Assembly: GCA_028685755.1 (NCBI GenBank)
Contig: JAQUDJ010000006.1
Span: 1-64,000 of the forward strand
Direction of reading: 5' to 3'
Source of the DNA: Eubacteriales bacterium
Lineage (GTDB): Bacteria; Bacillota; Clostridia; Saccharofermentanales; UBA5734
Length of the DNA stretch: 64,000 nt
The position numbers were made by a program, and so were the translations under genes. Below the pieces are notes generated by a model. The model saw only the letters and a list, made by a program, of their open reading frames with translations. It did no database searches and was not told where the DNA came from. The first letter of the stretch is position 1; each line of letters begins with the position of its first letter. Shown here piece by piece: positions 26,369 to 35,102 of this stretch.

Positions 26369-26446
26369 TAAAATACCGCCTACAACTTCATTTATTTGGG
26401 GGGTGGAAAAATCGGCAAAACACCGACGACTACAGCGTTCAACCGC

Positions 26447-27121
26447 CTAATTCAGCAGTTGCTTCAGCAAGACGGGATTGAGGACTTCAATTCGACCTCG
26501 TCCGAGCTGAACTGCACCTTGTGCTTTGAGTTCGCCCAACAGGCGTGAAACGACCTCGCGCGCGGTTCCAAGCTCGACTGCAATCGCTTCGTGGGTATAT
26601 CGGATCGTACCTTTTTTGTGTTGGGTTTGGTCCAAAAGCCATTGCACCAAGCGATTATCCGTGCGATCAAAAGCAACAGCTTCGAGCGTCTGCATCGTTT
26701 CCGTTAAATGGCTATAAATTGAATTGATCAAAAAATCTTTCCATGCGAGATGCTTGTCAAGGACGTCATGGTAGATCGTTGCTGGCACCATGAATAATTC
26801 CGCAGACTCTTCGACTTGCGCCAAAGCGGGGAATTCATCGCCAGTCAATTGGCAGGCAATTGAGGCGAGACAGGTTTCACCAGAAGCAGTCCGATAAAGG
26901 GTCATTTCCCGGCCGTTAGGCGACAGTTTGTAAATCCGGAGAATCCCACTGATGACAAAAGGTACGAATTGACACTGCTGGCGCTGTTGCATCAGCATTT
27001 GGTCTTCCGGTAATTCAACGATTTGGCCTGCCGAAAATAAAATGTCGCGGTCCTTGGCTGGCAATTTTTTGAGAACTGGAAATAAGTTATCGAGTTTTGT
27101 AATTTGAACCGTTGTCAGCAT
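26447..27121 (-). CDS. Crp/Fnr-family transcriptional regulator
   Basis: A 224-residue regulator with an N-terminal cyclic-nucleotide-binding-like beta-barrel (about 20-130; LPEDQMLMQQRQQCQFVPFV) and a C-terminal winged helix (RYTHEAIAVELGTAREVVSR). The N-terminal Fnr-type cysteine cluster is absent; cysteines occur only at positions such as GETCLASIAC, so an Fe-S sensor is unlikely but a thiol sensor remains possible. It is transcribed divergently from a rhodanese lipoprotein, and the shared gap has several palindromes that suggest autoregulation and control of the rhodanese gene. GAGGT before the ATG supports the start. Ligand unknown. Confidence 0.92.
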   Translation of the reverse strand: MLTTVQITKLDNLFPVLKKLPAKDRDILFSAGQIVELPEDQMLMQQRQQCQFVPFVISGILRIYKLSPNGREMTLYRTASGETCLASIACQLTGDEFPALAQVEESAELFMVPATIYHDVLDKHLAWKDFLINSIYSHLTETMQTLEAVAFDRTDNRLVQWLLDQTQHKKGTIRYTHEAIAVELGTAREVVSRLLGELKAQGAVQLGRGRIEVLNPVLLKQLLN

Positions 27122-27152
27122 GAATTCTTACCTCGGGTGTCTTTTAACTAAT

Positions 27153-27164
27153 GTATGATCATAC
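27153..27164. promoter_or_regulatory. 12-bp palindrome in the crp leader
   Basis: GTATGATCATAC is perfectly self-complementary and lies 32 bases before the Crp/Fnr gene. A second small inverted repeat, TCAC-tcgt-GTGA, follows at 27170-27181. Confidence 0.35.
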
Positions 27165-27188
27165 GAAAGTCACTCGTGTGATTTTATT

Positions 27189-27212
27189 ACTGTTTTGACG
27201 GTGATAAACAGT
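27189..27212. promoter_or_regulatory. Crp/Fnr-type operator, 24-bp palindrome overlapping the rhodanese -35
   Basis: ACTGTTT-N10-AAACAGT has perfect 7-bp arms. The size and spacing suit a dimeric Crp/Fnr regulator. It covers the -35 box of the rhodanese gene and lies just downstream of the -10 of the divergent Crp/Fnr gene, so binding would repress both. Confidence 0.55.
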
Positions 27213-27223
27213 AGTATTATAGC
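27195..27223 (+). promoter_or_regulatory. Promoter of the rhodanese lipoprotein gene
   Basis: TTGACG, a 17-base spacer and TATAGC. The -35 overlaps the 24-bp palindrome. Confidence 0.5.
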
Positions 27224-27224
27224 A
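27216..27224 (-). promoter_or_regulatory. Extended -10 element of the Crp/Fnr gene
   Basis: The minus strand reads TGCTATAAT, the same extended -10 as in front of speA. It overlaps the opposing -10 of the rhodanese gene, so the two promoters are face to face. Confidence 0.5.
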
Positions 27225-27258
27225 TAACGTTACAAAAGATCTGTCATGGAGGATTATT

Positions 27259-27774
27259 ATGTCAAGTCAAACCAATTCTAAAAGTACTCGCCTTTCTCGT
27301 AATGCACGCATGATCATTTTGGCATTGACCGTCCTGATCGGAATGTTTGCCACGGGTTGTGTAGCTACGCCACAAACCGAAATGAGCGAAACCACGCTGC
27401 AAACCGAAATGAGCGAGTCCACGCCGACACAAAACTCAGAAGATAGTACCGAAGTACCGTTAGCGCAGTCCAGCTTGGTCTCCGCAGACGAAGCTTTGAA
27501 AATTCTCAAAGATAACACCCATGCAACATTGCTCGATGTGCGTACACCTGAAGAATACGCCGAGGGCTATATCGAAGGTGCAATGAATATAGCCGTCGAG
27601 GAAATGAAATATCGCACAGATGAGTTGCCGCAGGACAAAGCTGCGCCGATCATCGTATACTGCCGCAGTGGTCGTCGCAGCGCTATAGGTGCGCAAATCC
27701 TCATCAATTTGGGCTACACATCGGTTTATGATCTGGGTGGCATTCAAGATTGGCCTTACGAAATCGTTAAATAA
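27259..27774 (+). CDS. Rhodanese-domain lipoprotein
   Basis: A 171-residue secreted protein. A signal peptide with lipobox ends at MFATGC (Cys near residue 34), so it should be lipid-anchored outside the cell. After a Thr/Ser/Glu-rich linker, a rhodanese domain (about residues 75-170) has the active-site loop CRSGRRSAIG, with the cysteine that carries persulfide sulfur. Rhodaneses of this type (PspE/GlpE-like) transfer sulfane sulfur or reduce thiosulfate. GGAGG lies nine bases before the ATG. It is divergent from a Crp/Fnr regulator and its end overlaps the convergent yhaN-like gene by eight bases. Confidence 0.92.
   Translation: MSSQTNSKSTRLSRNARMIILALTVLIGMFATGCVATPQTEMSETTLQTEMSESTPTQNSEDSTEVPLAQSSLVSADEALKILKDNTHATLLDVRTPEEYAEGYIEGAMNIAVEEMKYRTDELPQDKAAPIIVYCRSGRRSAIGAQILINLGYTSVYDLGGIQDWPYEIVK
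27373..27426 (+). repeat. Two tandem 27-bp repeats in the rhodanese linker
   Basis: CAAACCGAAATGAGCGA... occurs twice in a row in frame and encodes QTEMSETTL then QTEMSESTP in the linker after the lipobox. A recent slipped duplication. Confidence 0.85.
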
Positions 27775-30559
27775 ATTTTGACACTGAAATGGCCGGACTG
27801 ACCGTTTCGGCCATTTCCCCCACGCGATTGTGGCTCGTCAGAAGTAAGGCTTGGCCTTGCTCGGCGGCCACTTTTTCGTATAGGAATTTCAAGCCAGCCA
27901 GCGTTCGTTCATCATCATACTGCACAAAAATATCATCGAGGAGCAAGGGCATTTTCTGTGCCTCAGCCGTGATGACATCGCTGACAGCTAGGCGTAGCGC
28001 TAAATAAATCTGATCGACCGTCCCTCCACTGAAATAGTCCCATTCGTGAAAGCGACCATCTTCAGGGGTTTCGACCCGAACATTGAAACCACGATCGATT
28101 TTAAGTCCATGATATTTACCATTAGTCAGCTTTTCTAAAACCATAGCGGCCTTTTCATTGAGGACCGGTCCAAAGGTTTCCTGCAATTCTTCGTAGGCGT
28201 CCATGAAGCTCTTGCGGGCGAGTTCAAGTCCATCATAGTAGGCTTGGGCATCGCCAAGTTGGTGTCGCAGATTTCTGATGTCTGTATCGTATTCGACAAC
28301 CATTTTCGGCATTTTGGCGCTGTGTTGGATCGCGGATCTGATCCCGCTAATTTCGGCATGCAAGCGAGCAATCTGATCTGAGAGTTCACTATTTTGTTGT
28401 TCAAGGCTCGCGAGATCCTCTGTCCCAACAGTATCCGGAAAACCGGGTCGGTCGGTCAGGTTGGTCAGATCGGCCAAATCTTGAAGGGCTAATCCAGCAC
28501 CTTCTTTGGCTACCGTTTCAAGTTGCTGAACATATTCCGGCCAGCTCAGACCGTCTGTCGCTTCGCGCAATGCGGATTCACTTTGCTTGATTTGATCGCG
28601 CAAGGCTTCGGCTTGGATATCAAGCTTTGTCAATTCGTCGATATGCGCTTCAATTGCAATCGGTGAAGACAAATCAACTGAGCCGTTGTCCGGTTTGATT
28701 GACAGAACAAGTTCCTGCCAGTGCTTTTTTGCTAGCGACTCAAGTACTTGCTGTTGCTCGATAGCCTGCGCCAATCGATTGGCGCGCGCCGAGATCGATA
28801 AGTGTAAGGTCTCAGCCTGGGAAAATCGGACATATAGATCGGTTAGTTGTGCACAACCCGTTGCCGTGAGGTCGTTCTGCAGAGTCTGTTGAAGTGATAT
28901 GACTTCCCGTTCTGCCTCAGCAAGCTCAGTTAAATCCGGAATAATCGCTGTAGCTTCTGGACGGATCTCATTGATGAGGTCTTGTATTTGACGCGACAAA
29001 TTTGTCAGATTTTGGCGCGCACCGTCCGTCAAGGCCTGTGCTGCTTGTAATTTTGTTTCGAGGAGTGACCGCTGCTGGTTAGCCTGGTCTGCGGCGCGAT
29101 TTGCAATTTCAGCGGCTTCAGCTTGTTTTGCAACCTGATCCGTAGCTTGTTGATCACGAGCGGATTGACGATAGGCAACTATTGCCAGCACAACCCCAAT
29201 TAGCGTTAGGCCAATAAGTGGTAGCGTTATAATCGCTCCGAGAACGCCTAAAACCATAAAAATCAAGGCCACGATCATGAAGGGGTTGCGGTGAGCTTTG
29301 AGTGGAGCAGGTGGGGCATCCGATTGGGTCGTAAACGGGGCATCAAGTTGTGCGCGAGTGGGTAAATTCTCGATTTCAATCTGGAGGTTTTTTTCGGTTG
29401 CTTCTCGTTCCACCAGTTGGCTTTTAGCTTGCAAAAGCTGATCGTTTAGCGCCTGATAGCGTTGTGCATCCTTCAGTAATTTGACGCGACTGAGCAGCGT
29501 ATCGCGGCGAAGTGCTTGCTGCTCGACAACCTGTCGATCAATGCCTTCCAGATCAGCAAAATTGCGGATTATTGCCTCTTCCCGTCCCTTTTCTACACGT
29601 TGCGCCTCGACTGCTTGCTGCTGACTAAGCACCTTTGCCTCAGCTTCGCGAGCGGCTTGTAATTGAAGGCGTATAGGAGCAAGTGCTTGTGTGCCGATTA
29701 ATTGACCCTGTACGAATAGGAGCGATTCGTGTCGGCGAAGCTTGGTCCTCAGCTCGACTTGTTCAGACTGTCGCGCTTTTAAACGCTCGAATTGTTGCAA
29801 ACGAGCCTGGGTTTTGAGATGAGAAATTCGATCTGATAGACTCTTTTTTGATAATTCAATCGTATCGACTTGATGGGTAAGCACGTTGAGGTGTGTGATC
29901 CGCAGTTGTTGCGTCGATTCGTTGGATATAGCTACTTCACGGTCGGAATCGGCTTGCCCGATTTTTTGTTGGAGCTCGGCTAGCAAGCCCCCGACACCAC
30001 GTTCAAGTTTTAACGAGCGCTGTGCTTCACGGATTTTTTCGACGAGTGTGTTGTATGAAAGCTTTTCATCGAGCGCGCCTGAAAGGTTACCTAATTTACC
30101 AAGCGTGGAATCATCGGGTCCATCAAGTGGACTTTGTAACTGACCGATAAAAACCGTATTTGCAAATTCATCGGCAGTCACGCCAAAAAGGGCTTGGCCG
30201 ACTTCAAGAAGGCTCGGCAGCTCGACCGTTTTACCGGTGGTATCAAGCATCAGATGGCATTGATCAGACGCTTTCGTTTTGCCAAAAACGCGTTCTAAAC
30301 GATACCGAATCCCCGCGTGTTCAAAAATCAAATTAGCTGCTATTTTAGTGCCATCCCAAGGTAGGTAGCGCAACCTGTCGTTGTCTCGAATCGAACGCCT
30401 GGTGCCAGAAAAGCCAAAGAACATCGCCTTGAGGCAATTGAGGAGCGTACTCTTCCCTTGTTCATTCTCACCGGCAATCACGGATAGTCCAGGTCCAAAA
30501 TGAAAGGTCTTTTGTTTGAGTTGACCGAATTGGACGATATGTAATTCAATCAGCTGCAT
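27767..30559 (-). CDS. YhaN-like SMC/Rad50-type AAA ATPase
   Basis: A 930-residue ATPase. The N-terminal half-site has Walker A GENEQGKSTLLNC near residue 38, and the C-terminus has the Walker B PLLLDDIFVQYDDERT near residue 880. Between them are long coiled coils, and around residues 405-450 lie two transmembrane stretches (IVALIFMVLGVLGAIITLPL), a feature of the YhaN group rather than SbcC/Rad50. It forms a pair with the nuclease gene just upstream, overlapping it by 14 bases, and probably acts in membrane-associated DNA repair. ATG at 30559 was chosen over the track's 30574 because GAAGGGAT precedes it. Confidence 0.88.
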   Translation of the reverse strand: MQLIELHIVQFGQLKQKTFHFGPGLSVIAGENEQGKSTLLNCLKAMFFGFSGTRRSIRDNDRLRYLPWDGTKIAANLIFEHAGIRYRLERVFGKTKASDQCHLMLDTTGKTVELPSLLEVGQALFGVTADEFANTVFIGQLQSPLDGPDDSTLGKLGNLSGALDEKLSYNTLVEKIREAQRSLKLERGVGGLLAELQQKIGQADSDREVAISNESTQQLRITHLNVLTHQVDTIELSKKSLSDRISHLKTQARLQQFERLKARQSEQVELRTKLRRHESLLFVQGQLIGTQALAPIRLQLQAAREAEAKVLSQQQAVEAQRVEKGREEAIIRNFADLEGIDRQVVEQQALRRDTLLSRVKLLKDAQRYQALNDQLLQAKSQLVEREATEKNLQIEIENLPTRAQLDAPFTTQSDAPPAPLKAHRNPFMIVALIFMVLGVLGAIITLPLIGLTLIGVVLAIVAYRQSARDQQATDQVAKQAEAAEIANRAADQANQQRSLLETKLQAAQALTDGARQNLTNLSRQIQDLINEIRPEATAIIPDLTELAEAEREVISLQQTLQNDLTATGCAQLTDLYVRFSQAETLHLSISARANRLAQAIEQQQVLESLAKKHWQELVLSIKPDNGSVDLSSPIAIEAHIDELTKLDIQAEALRDQIKQSESALREATDGLSWPEYVQQLETVAKEGAGLALQDLADLTNLTDRPGFPDTVGTEDLASLEQQNSELSDQIARLHAEISGIRSAIQHSAKMPKMVVEYDTDIRNLRHQLGDAQAYYDGLELARKSFMDAYEELQETFGPVLNEKAAMVLEKLTNGKYHGLKIDRGFNVRVETPEDGRFHEWDYFSGGTVDQIYLALRLAVSDVITAEAQKMPLLLDDIFVQYDDERTLAGLKFLYEKVAAEQGQALLLTSHNRVGEMAETVSPAISVSKFI

Positions 30560-31754
30560 ATGTAATCCCTTCACCCTGCATCACGAGCAAGCCTAGTTCG
30601 AGGGCGAGTTCTGCTGCGGCTAGTTGATTGGGATCTTTGCTCGTGCGTGCTTCTTCAATCTTGGCCTGTGCTTGGCGGACAAATGCGCCACGCAGCGAAT
30701 GTTCGGTGATGAGTCTGTCAAGCTGATATGCCCGGCGTGTATTGTCGCGGATTTTGAAATAGCAGACCTGTCCGGCTAAGCGCTGTTCAAGAATAGCTAA
30801 TACCGGTGAAAAACCCTCGGGCAACGCCCCAATCAAGCGGATTTTGTATAAATTGTCTCGGAAATGTTGACCGCCAGCTTGTCCCATCATCGCGAGAATA
30901 TGGTCAGCAAGTTGTTGCTGATCTGTAAGGCCTGTCACATCGACTGCCAAATCGACAAATTGTCGACTCGCCAAGGGGGCAAATTCAAGACTGATCTTCA
31001 CACTAAATGGTCTTGGCTTTTGGCCAGACAAATCGGAAAGTCGACTCGGTACGAGCTGAAGGGTACCCGCTATCACGCCTTTGCTACCCGTTTCATCGAA
31101 ACCACGGCCAAAGGGGCAGCCGGCGTAAGCGAGGGACGTCTGGCCTTGTATTTTGAGACCGCTAAACTCGTGAATATGACCGACTGCAACATAATCAAAG
31201 CCTTTGTTAGCTAAATCTGCAGATTTGAGCGCGTTATATGGTGACTGTTCGGAAGGTCCGTCGAGATCGCCATGGATCAGCAGCACATTGGCAAAATCAG
31301 AGTCAAGGTCGATCGCCTGGTCTGCGAGTAATGGTCGAGTACTCACTGTCGCGGTAAACCCGATGCCATAGATCCGCAAGTGGTGATCGGCAAATTCAAC
31401 ATAGTCAAGTTGTTCCCCGAAAATCGTCACCGATTCGGGCCACTCAATCGTCCGATAGGGCGAGTCGAGGCCAAATGGGTCGTGATTGCCAGGGGCGATC
31501 AGCACACGGGTGTGGGTTAAGCTGTTAAGCATTTCACAGACTGCCAAGACAAGAGCCCGATCGGGATTGGGTTGATCAAAAAAATCCCCGGCAATTAAGA
31601 GCGCATCGGCCTGTTGCTCTTGACAGAGGCGAATGATCGACCAAAAGGTCTCAATTTGGGTTTTTTGGAGGAGGCTTGCTTGATTGGGTGCAAAAGTAAA
31701 TGGACTGCCAAGATGGAGGTCGCCGGTCTGAACCAGGCGGAAAATGTCCTTCAT
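30546..31754 (-). CDS. YhaO-like DNA repair exonuclease (Mre11/SbcD family)
   Basis: A 402-residue calcineurin-like phosphoesterase. The five metal-binding motifs are present in order: TGDLHLGSPF, IAGDFFDQPNPDR, APGNHDPFG, LIHGDLDG and VAVGHIHEF. This is the order of Mre11/SbcD/YhaO DNA nucleases. A C-terminal capping region of ~120 residues follows. It is translated ahead of, and overlaps, the YhaN-like ATPase gene; together they would process DNA ends. The gene starts after a GAAAGGAAG site. The 130-base gap to the next upstream gene has no clear promoter. Confidence 0.92.
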   Translation of the reverse strand: MKDIFRLVQTGDLHLGSPFTFAPNQASLLQKTQIETFWSIIRLCQEQQADALLIAGDFFDQPNPDRALVLAVCEMLNSLTHTRVLIAPGNHDPFGLDSPYRTIEWPESVTIFGEQLDYVEFADHHLRIYGIGFTATVSTRPLLADQAIDLDSDFANVLLIHGDLDGPSEQSPYNALKSADLANKGFDYVAVGHIHEFSGLKIQGQTSLAYAGCPFGRGFDETGSKGVIAGTLQLVPSRLSDLSGQKPRPFSVKISLEFAPLASRQFVDLAVDVTGLTDQQQLADHILAMMGQAGGQHFRDNLYKIRLIGALPEGFSPVLAILEQRLAGQVCYFKIRDNTRRAYQLDRLITEHSLRGAFVRQAQAKIEEARTSKDPNQLAAAELALELGLLVMQGEGITYAAD

Positions 31755-31884
31755 ACGGGGCTTCCTTTCCGAGTTTTGGGTGTTGCGGTCGAAAATATGT
31801 GTATAAACTAGTGTAGCATGGCCACACGATTTTCGAAGGGCAATTGGGCAAAAAGATCGCCAGCGAAAGGCTTCTGTCCGTTTT

Positions 31885-33642
31885 TTAGGATAGATTTCGC
31901 GTCGCGATCACGTCGATACCTGTGCCACCAAGATCTGCGAGGATGACTTGCCCGATTTCGACAGGTAACGTGATTTGCGCGGCATGGATACTCGCTAAAA
32001 ACGAGTTAATTTGATCTTTCGGGATTGGTTCTGCGGTTCGAACACAGAGTGGCGTTTGTCGACCGGCAACAGCTATCAAAGTCGTCAAGGTACGAACAGG
32101 CTTCGAAAATTCAGATTGGGCGTAGATTTCACCGCGTTTACACTGGTTACCTGTGACCACAACTTGGCCTTGGGCATCGAGCTCGACAGTCATTTGACAT
32201 CCGACTGGGCAAGCGATGCAGGTCATCTGAGTTGCTTGAGACGGTGTTGCAGAGGTCGCAACGTGTTGTGTCGTGGTGAGTTGGGAATTAGCGGGTTTTA
32301 GCGCGCCGGGTTGTGCTTCACCTTGATCCTGACCCTTTGCAAGGGGTGCATTTGCTGTTTTTGTCACCTGGACATACTCAATTGACAGCATCAGACTCGT
32401 TATCTCCGTAGGTGGCCAGTGATCGGCAGTCACTGTCAAACGCGCCAGTTCACCAGGCGTCAGAATTTTCCGGTGACTTGAGACGATTACGTTTCCGTGT
32501 TGATCTTTTAAACAAACCGTTGCCCCACGATATACCGCACTTGGCCGGAAATTTAGCGTCAGTGGCATTGCAAGTCGACTTTGATCGAGGCGTTGTGGTG
32601 TGAGACTACGAATGCCTTCGCCGCATGTGATGTTGCGCAAAATGGGTTTGTTAACTGCGTATTGACGAGCGATGTATGCGGTGGCCGCTCGTGCGGCCAG
32701 TTCAGCCTCAAAGGATACGTCGTCAACTAGATCGTGGACTTGCAAGACATTGCCGCAAGCAAAAATCCCCGGTTGTGAGGTATGCAGCAGTTGATCGACT
32801 AAGGGGCCACGCGTAGCTGGATCGATGACCACTTCGGCTATTTGTGATAGTTCATTTTCCGGGATTAGACCGACCGACAACAGCAACGTATCGCAGGCGA
32901 TCTTTTGCACGCGGGTTAGATCCGGCGTCAAAGTTAGCGGGCTCACTGGGGCAATGGATACGGCTTCGAGTCGCTTCGTGCCATGGATTTCAACGACGGT
33001 ATGCGACAGTTTCAGGGGTATGTTAAAGTCTTGCAAGCATTGCACGACATTGCGCGTTAGTCCGCTGGAAAAAGGCATCAATTCGACGACTGCTTTGACG
33101 TTGATGCCTTCTAATTTCAAGCGGCGAGCCATGATCAAGCCGATATCACCAGAGCCAAGAATCACAGCTGATCGACCAGGTAAAAGGCCACCAAGATTCA
33201 ATAAGCGTTGGGCTGTACCGGCGGTATAAATACCAGCACAGCGGGTGCCTGGAATGCCGAGCGCGCCACGTGGCCGTTCACGGCAACCCATTGCCAAGAT
33301 AATCGCCTGTGCGACAATCTGTTCGACGCCGGCGGGATGGACAAGGGTCAGAACTCGCTCAGGGCTGATTGCGGTGACGTGCGTGTTGAGCAGGACCGGA
33401 ATCGCTTCTTTTTCAACGGCTAAAACAAAACGATTCGCGTATTCCGGGCCAGTTAGTTCTTCCTGAAAATAGTGCAACCCAAACCCGTTGTGAATACATT
33501 GGTTTAAAATACCGCCCAGTTGCTGATCGCGTTCGATGATCAATATATCTTGAAGGCCTTGGCGGCGCGCTTCCAAGGCTGCAGCCAAACCAGCTGGACC
33601 GCCACCAATAATCACAAGGTCACACAAACGGCGCGGGATCAC
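31885..33642 (-). CDS. FAD-dependent oxidoreductase fused to DUF1667
   Basis: A 585-residue protein. Residues 1-420 are an NAD(P)/FAD oxidoreductase of the opine/sarcosine/glycerol-phosphate-dehydrogenase-associated type (VIIGGGPAGLAAALEARRQG; LILGSGDIG-type second nucleotide site; GIFACGNVLQVHDLVD). After a Gln/Thr/Ala-rich linker (about 420-470), a DUF1667 domain begins at MTCIACPVGCQMTVELDAQG with cysteines CxxCxxxC and a fourth Cys (QCKRG). In most Firmicutes these are two adjacent genes of the glp operon; here they are fused. It overlaps the GlpA-like gene by four bases. The substrate is presumably glycerol-3-phosphate or a related polyol phosphate via the partner. Confidence 0.85.
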   Translation of the reverse strand: MIPRRLCDLVIIGGGPAGLAAALEARRQGLQDILIIERDQQLGGILNQCIHNGFGLHYFQEELTGPEYANRFVLAVEKEAIPVLLNTHVTAISPERVLTLVHPAGVEQIVAQAIILAMGCRERPRGALGIPGTRCAGIYTAGTAQRLLNLGGLLPGRSAVILGSGDIGLIMARRLKLEGINVKAVVELMPFSSGLTRNVVQCLQDFNIPLKLSHTVVEIHGTKRLEAVSIAPVSPLTLTPDLTRVQKIACDTLLLSVGLIPENELSQIAEVVIDPATRGPLVDQLLHTSQPGIFACGNVLQVHDLVDDVSFEAELAARAATAYIARQYAVNKPILRNITCGEGIRSLTPQRLDQSRLAMPLTLNFRPSAVYRGATVCLKDQHGNVIVSSHRKILTPGELARLTVTADHWPPTEITSLMLSIEYVQVTKTANAPLAKGQDQGEAQPGALKPANSQLTTTQHVATSATPSQATQMTCIACPVGCQMTVELDAQGQVVVTGNQCKRGEIYAQSEFSKPVRTLTTLIAVAGRQTPLCVRTAEPIPKDQINSFLASIHAAQITLPVEIGQVILADLGGTGIDVIATRNLS

Positions 33643-35102
33643 AAACGACCGCCTGTTAGCAGGTCAGACTGGCTTCCAAATTTCGTCAAGGTTGTGACAT
33701 CAACGGATAATTCCTCGGCCATTATTTCAAGGATGCGTGGGGTGCAAAAGCCACCTTGGCAGCGACCCATGTTGGCCCTTGTCCGACGTTTGATCGCATC
33801 AAGAGATCGCGCACCGAGCGGCCGACGAATCGCCTGCCGAATCGCAGCTTCACTAACGTGTTCGCAACGACAGACGATCCGGCCATAGGCAGGATCCTCG
33901 GCAATATGTTCGGCAAGGGCCACTAAATTGACTTCGTCGTTGCCATGTCCGAGAAATATAGGGGCTAGCGGCGCGAGAAACAGGTTGCGGTGATGGGCTG
34001 CCAGATCGGTAGCGATCTGCTCAGCTAATTCCAAAGCGATGGCTGGTGCGGCGGTTAGACCCGGCGATTCAATGCCAGCCGCGAGGTAATAGCCCGCAAC
34101 ATCGGTGGCTCGACCGACGATAAAATCACCACGATCACAATGGGCGCGCAACCCTGAAAAAGCCGTGATATAGAGGTCTTGTGGCAAACTTGGGCAGGTT
34201 CTAGCTGCCACGCGGCGAATCTCATCGAGCTTTTCACGCGTAGTCCTGGTGTCAGTTTTGTCTGCAATTGCTTCATTTGTTGGGCCGATGATCAACGTAT
34301 CTTCGACGGTGGGTGTGACTAAAACACCTTTGCCTTTTTCCGTCGGTAATTGAAAAAGCGTTGCGCTGAAACGGGCGCCAATTTGCTTATCCATCATCCA
34401 ATATTCACCGCGGCGAGCACTGATTTTAAATGTATCTAGACTGATATAATCATTGATTTGATCGGCATAGATCCCGGCTGCATTGACGATCGCCCGGGTT
34501 TGCAGGGGCGTGCCGAAAGCATTGCTAGTAGGGTTGCCTTCAGTGGTCAAGGTAAACAGCCCCGTGTCTGCTCGGTCTAAGCCGGTCACCGCGCAATTTA
34601 AATAAAAATCGACACCATTCACAGCGGCATGCTCAGCTAGAGCAATTGTTAAGTGATAGGGGCTAACAATCCCAGCGGTTTCTGCAAGCAAGGCACCTTG
34701 CACCGCTGGATTGACCAGTGGTTCGCGGCGTAACACGTCGTCACGATCGATCAAACGGAGGCCGGTGACGCCATTTTGCAAACCTCGCGCTAAAAGTTCC
34801 GAAAGACCTGGCTTTTCAGCCTCATTCAAAGCCAGAACCAATGATGTGTTGTTCTTGTAGGGAACATGAAGCTCGCTCGCCCATGACTGCATCCGTGCAT
34901 GACCATGCACATTGAAATAGGCCTTGCGCGACCCTGGCAGTGCATCAAAACCAGCATGGACGATACCGCTGTTGGCTTTGCTCGCCCCTTCCGAGACATC
35001 GTCAGCGCGGTCAACTACGGCGATTTTCAGATCGAAGCGGGCCAGTTCACGGGCGATTGCACAACCGATTACACCTGCGCCGATTATGATTACATCGTAC
35101 AT
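33639..35102 (-). CDS. GlpA-like FAD-dependent glycerol-3-phosphate dehydrogenase with BFD [2Fe-2S] domain
   Basis: A 487-residue flavoprotein. The N-terminal Rossmann motif is IIGAGVIGCAIARELARFD, followed by a DAO-fold domain with AGIESPGLTAAPAIALELAE. The C-terminus is a BFD-like [2Fe-2S] domain with four cysteines (VCRCEHVSEAAIR and GRCQGGFC). This is the architecture of anaerobic GlpA-type enzymes, which oxidise glycerol-3-phosphate. The downstream fusion protein is the usual partner. It overlaps the end of pabC by 13 bases, which suggests one transcript with folate genes. 2-hydroxyglutarate or related oxidases are possible alternatives. Confidence 0.85.
   Translation of the reverse strand: MYDVIIIGAGVIGCAIARELARFDLKIAVVDRADDVSEGASKANSGIVHAGFDALPGSRKAYFNVHGHARMQSWASELHVPYKNNTSLVLALNEAEKPGLSELLARGLQNGVTGLRLIDRDDVLRREPLVNPAVQGALLAETAGIVSPYHLTIALAEHAAVNGVDFYLNCAVTGLDRADTGLFTLTTEGNPTSNAFGTPLQTRAIVNAAGIYADQINDYISLDTFKISARRGEYWMMDKQIGARFSATLFQLPTEKGKGVLVTPTVEDTLIIGPTNEAIADKTDTRTTREKLDEIRRVAARTCPSLPQDLYITAFSGLRAHCDRGDFIVGRATDVAGYYLAAGIESPGLTAAPAIALELAEQIATDLAAHHRNLFLAPLAPIFLGHGNDEVNLVALAEHIAEDPAYGRIVCRCEHVSEAAIRQAIRRPLGARSLDAIKRRTRANMGRCQGGFCTPRILEIMAEELSVDVTTLTKFGSQSDLLTGGRL

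Noticed and set aside
26341-26388. AAGTTG...CAACTT followed by TTTTTTAT on the minus strand, as a terminator of the Crp/Fnr gene
   Set aside because: The stem has only 6 AT-rich pairs around a long loop that contains the speA -10 element; too weak to list as a terminator.
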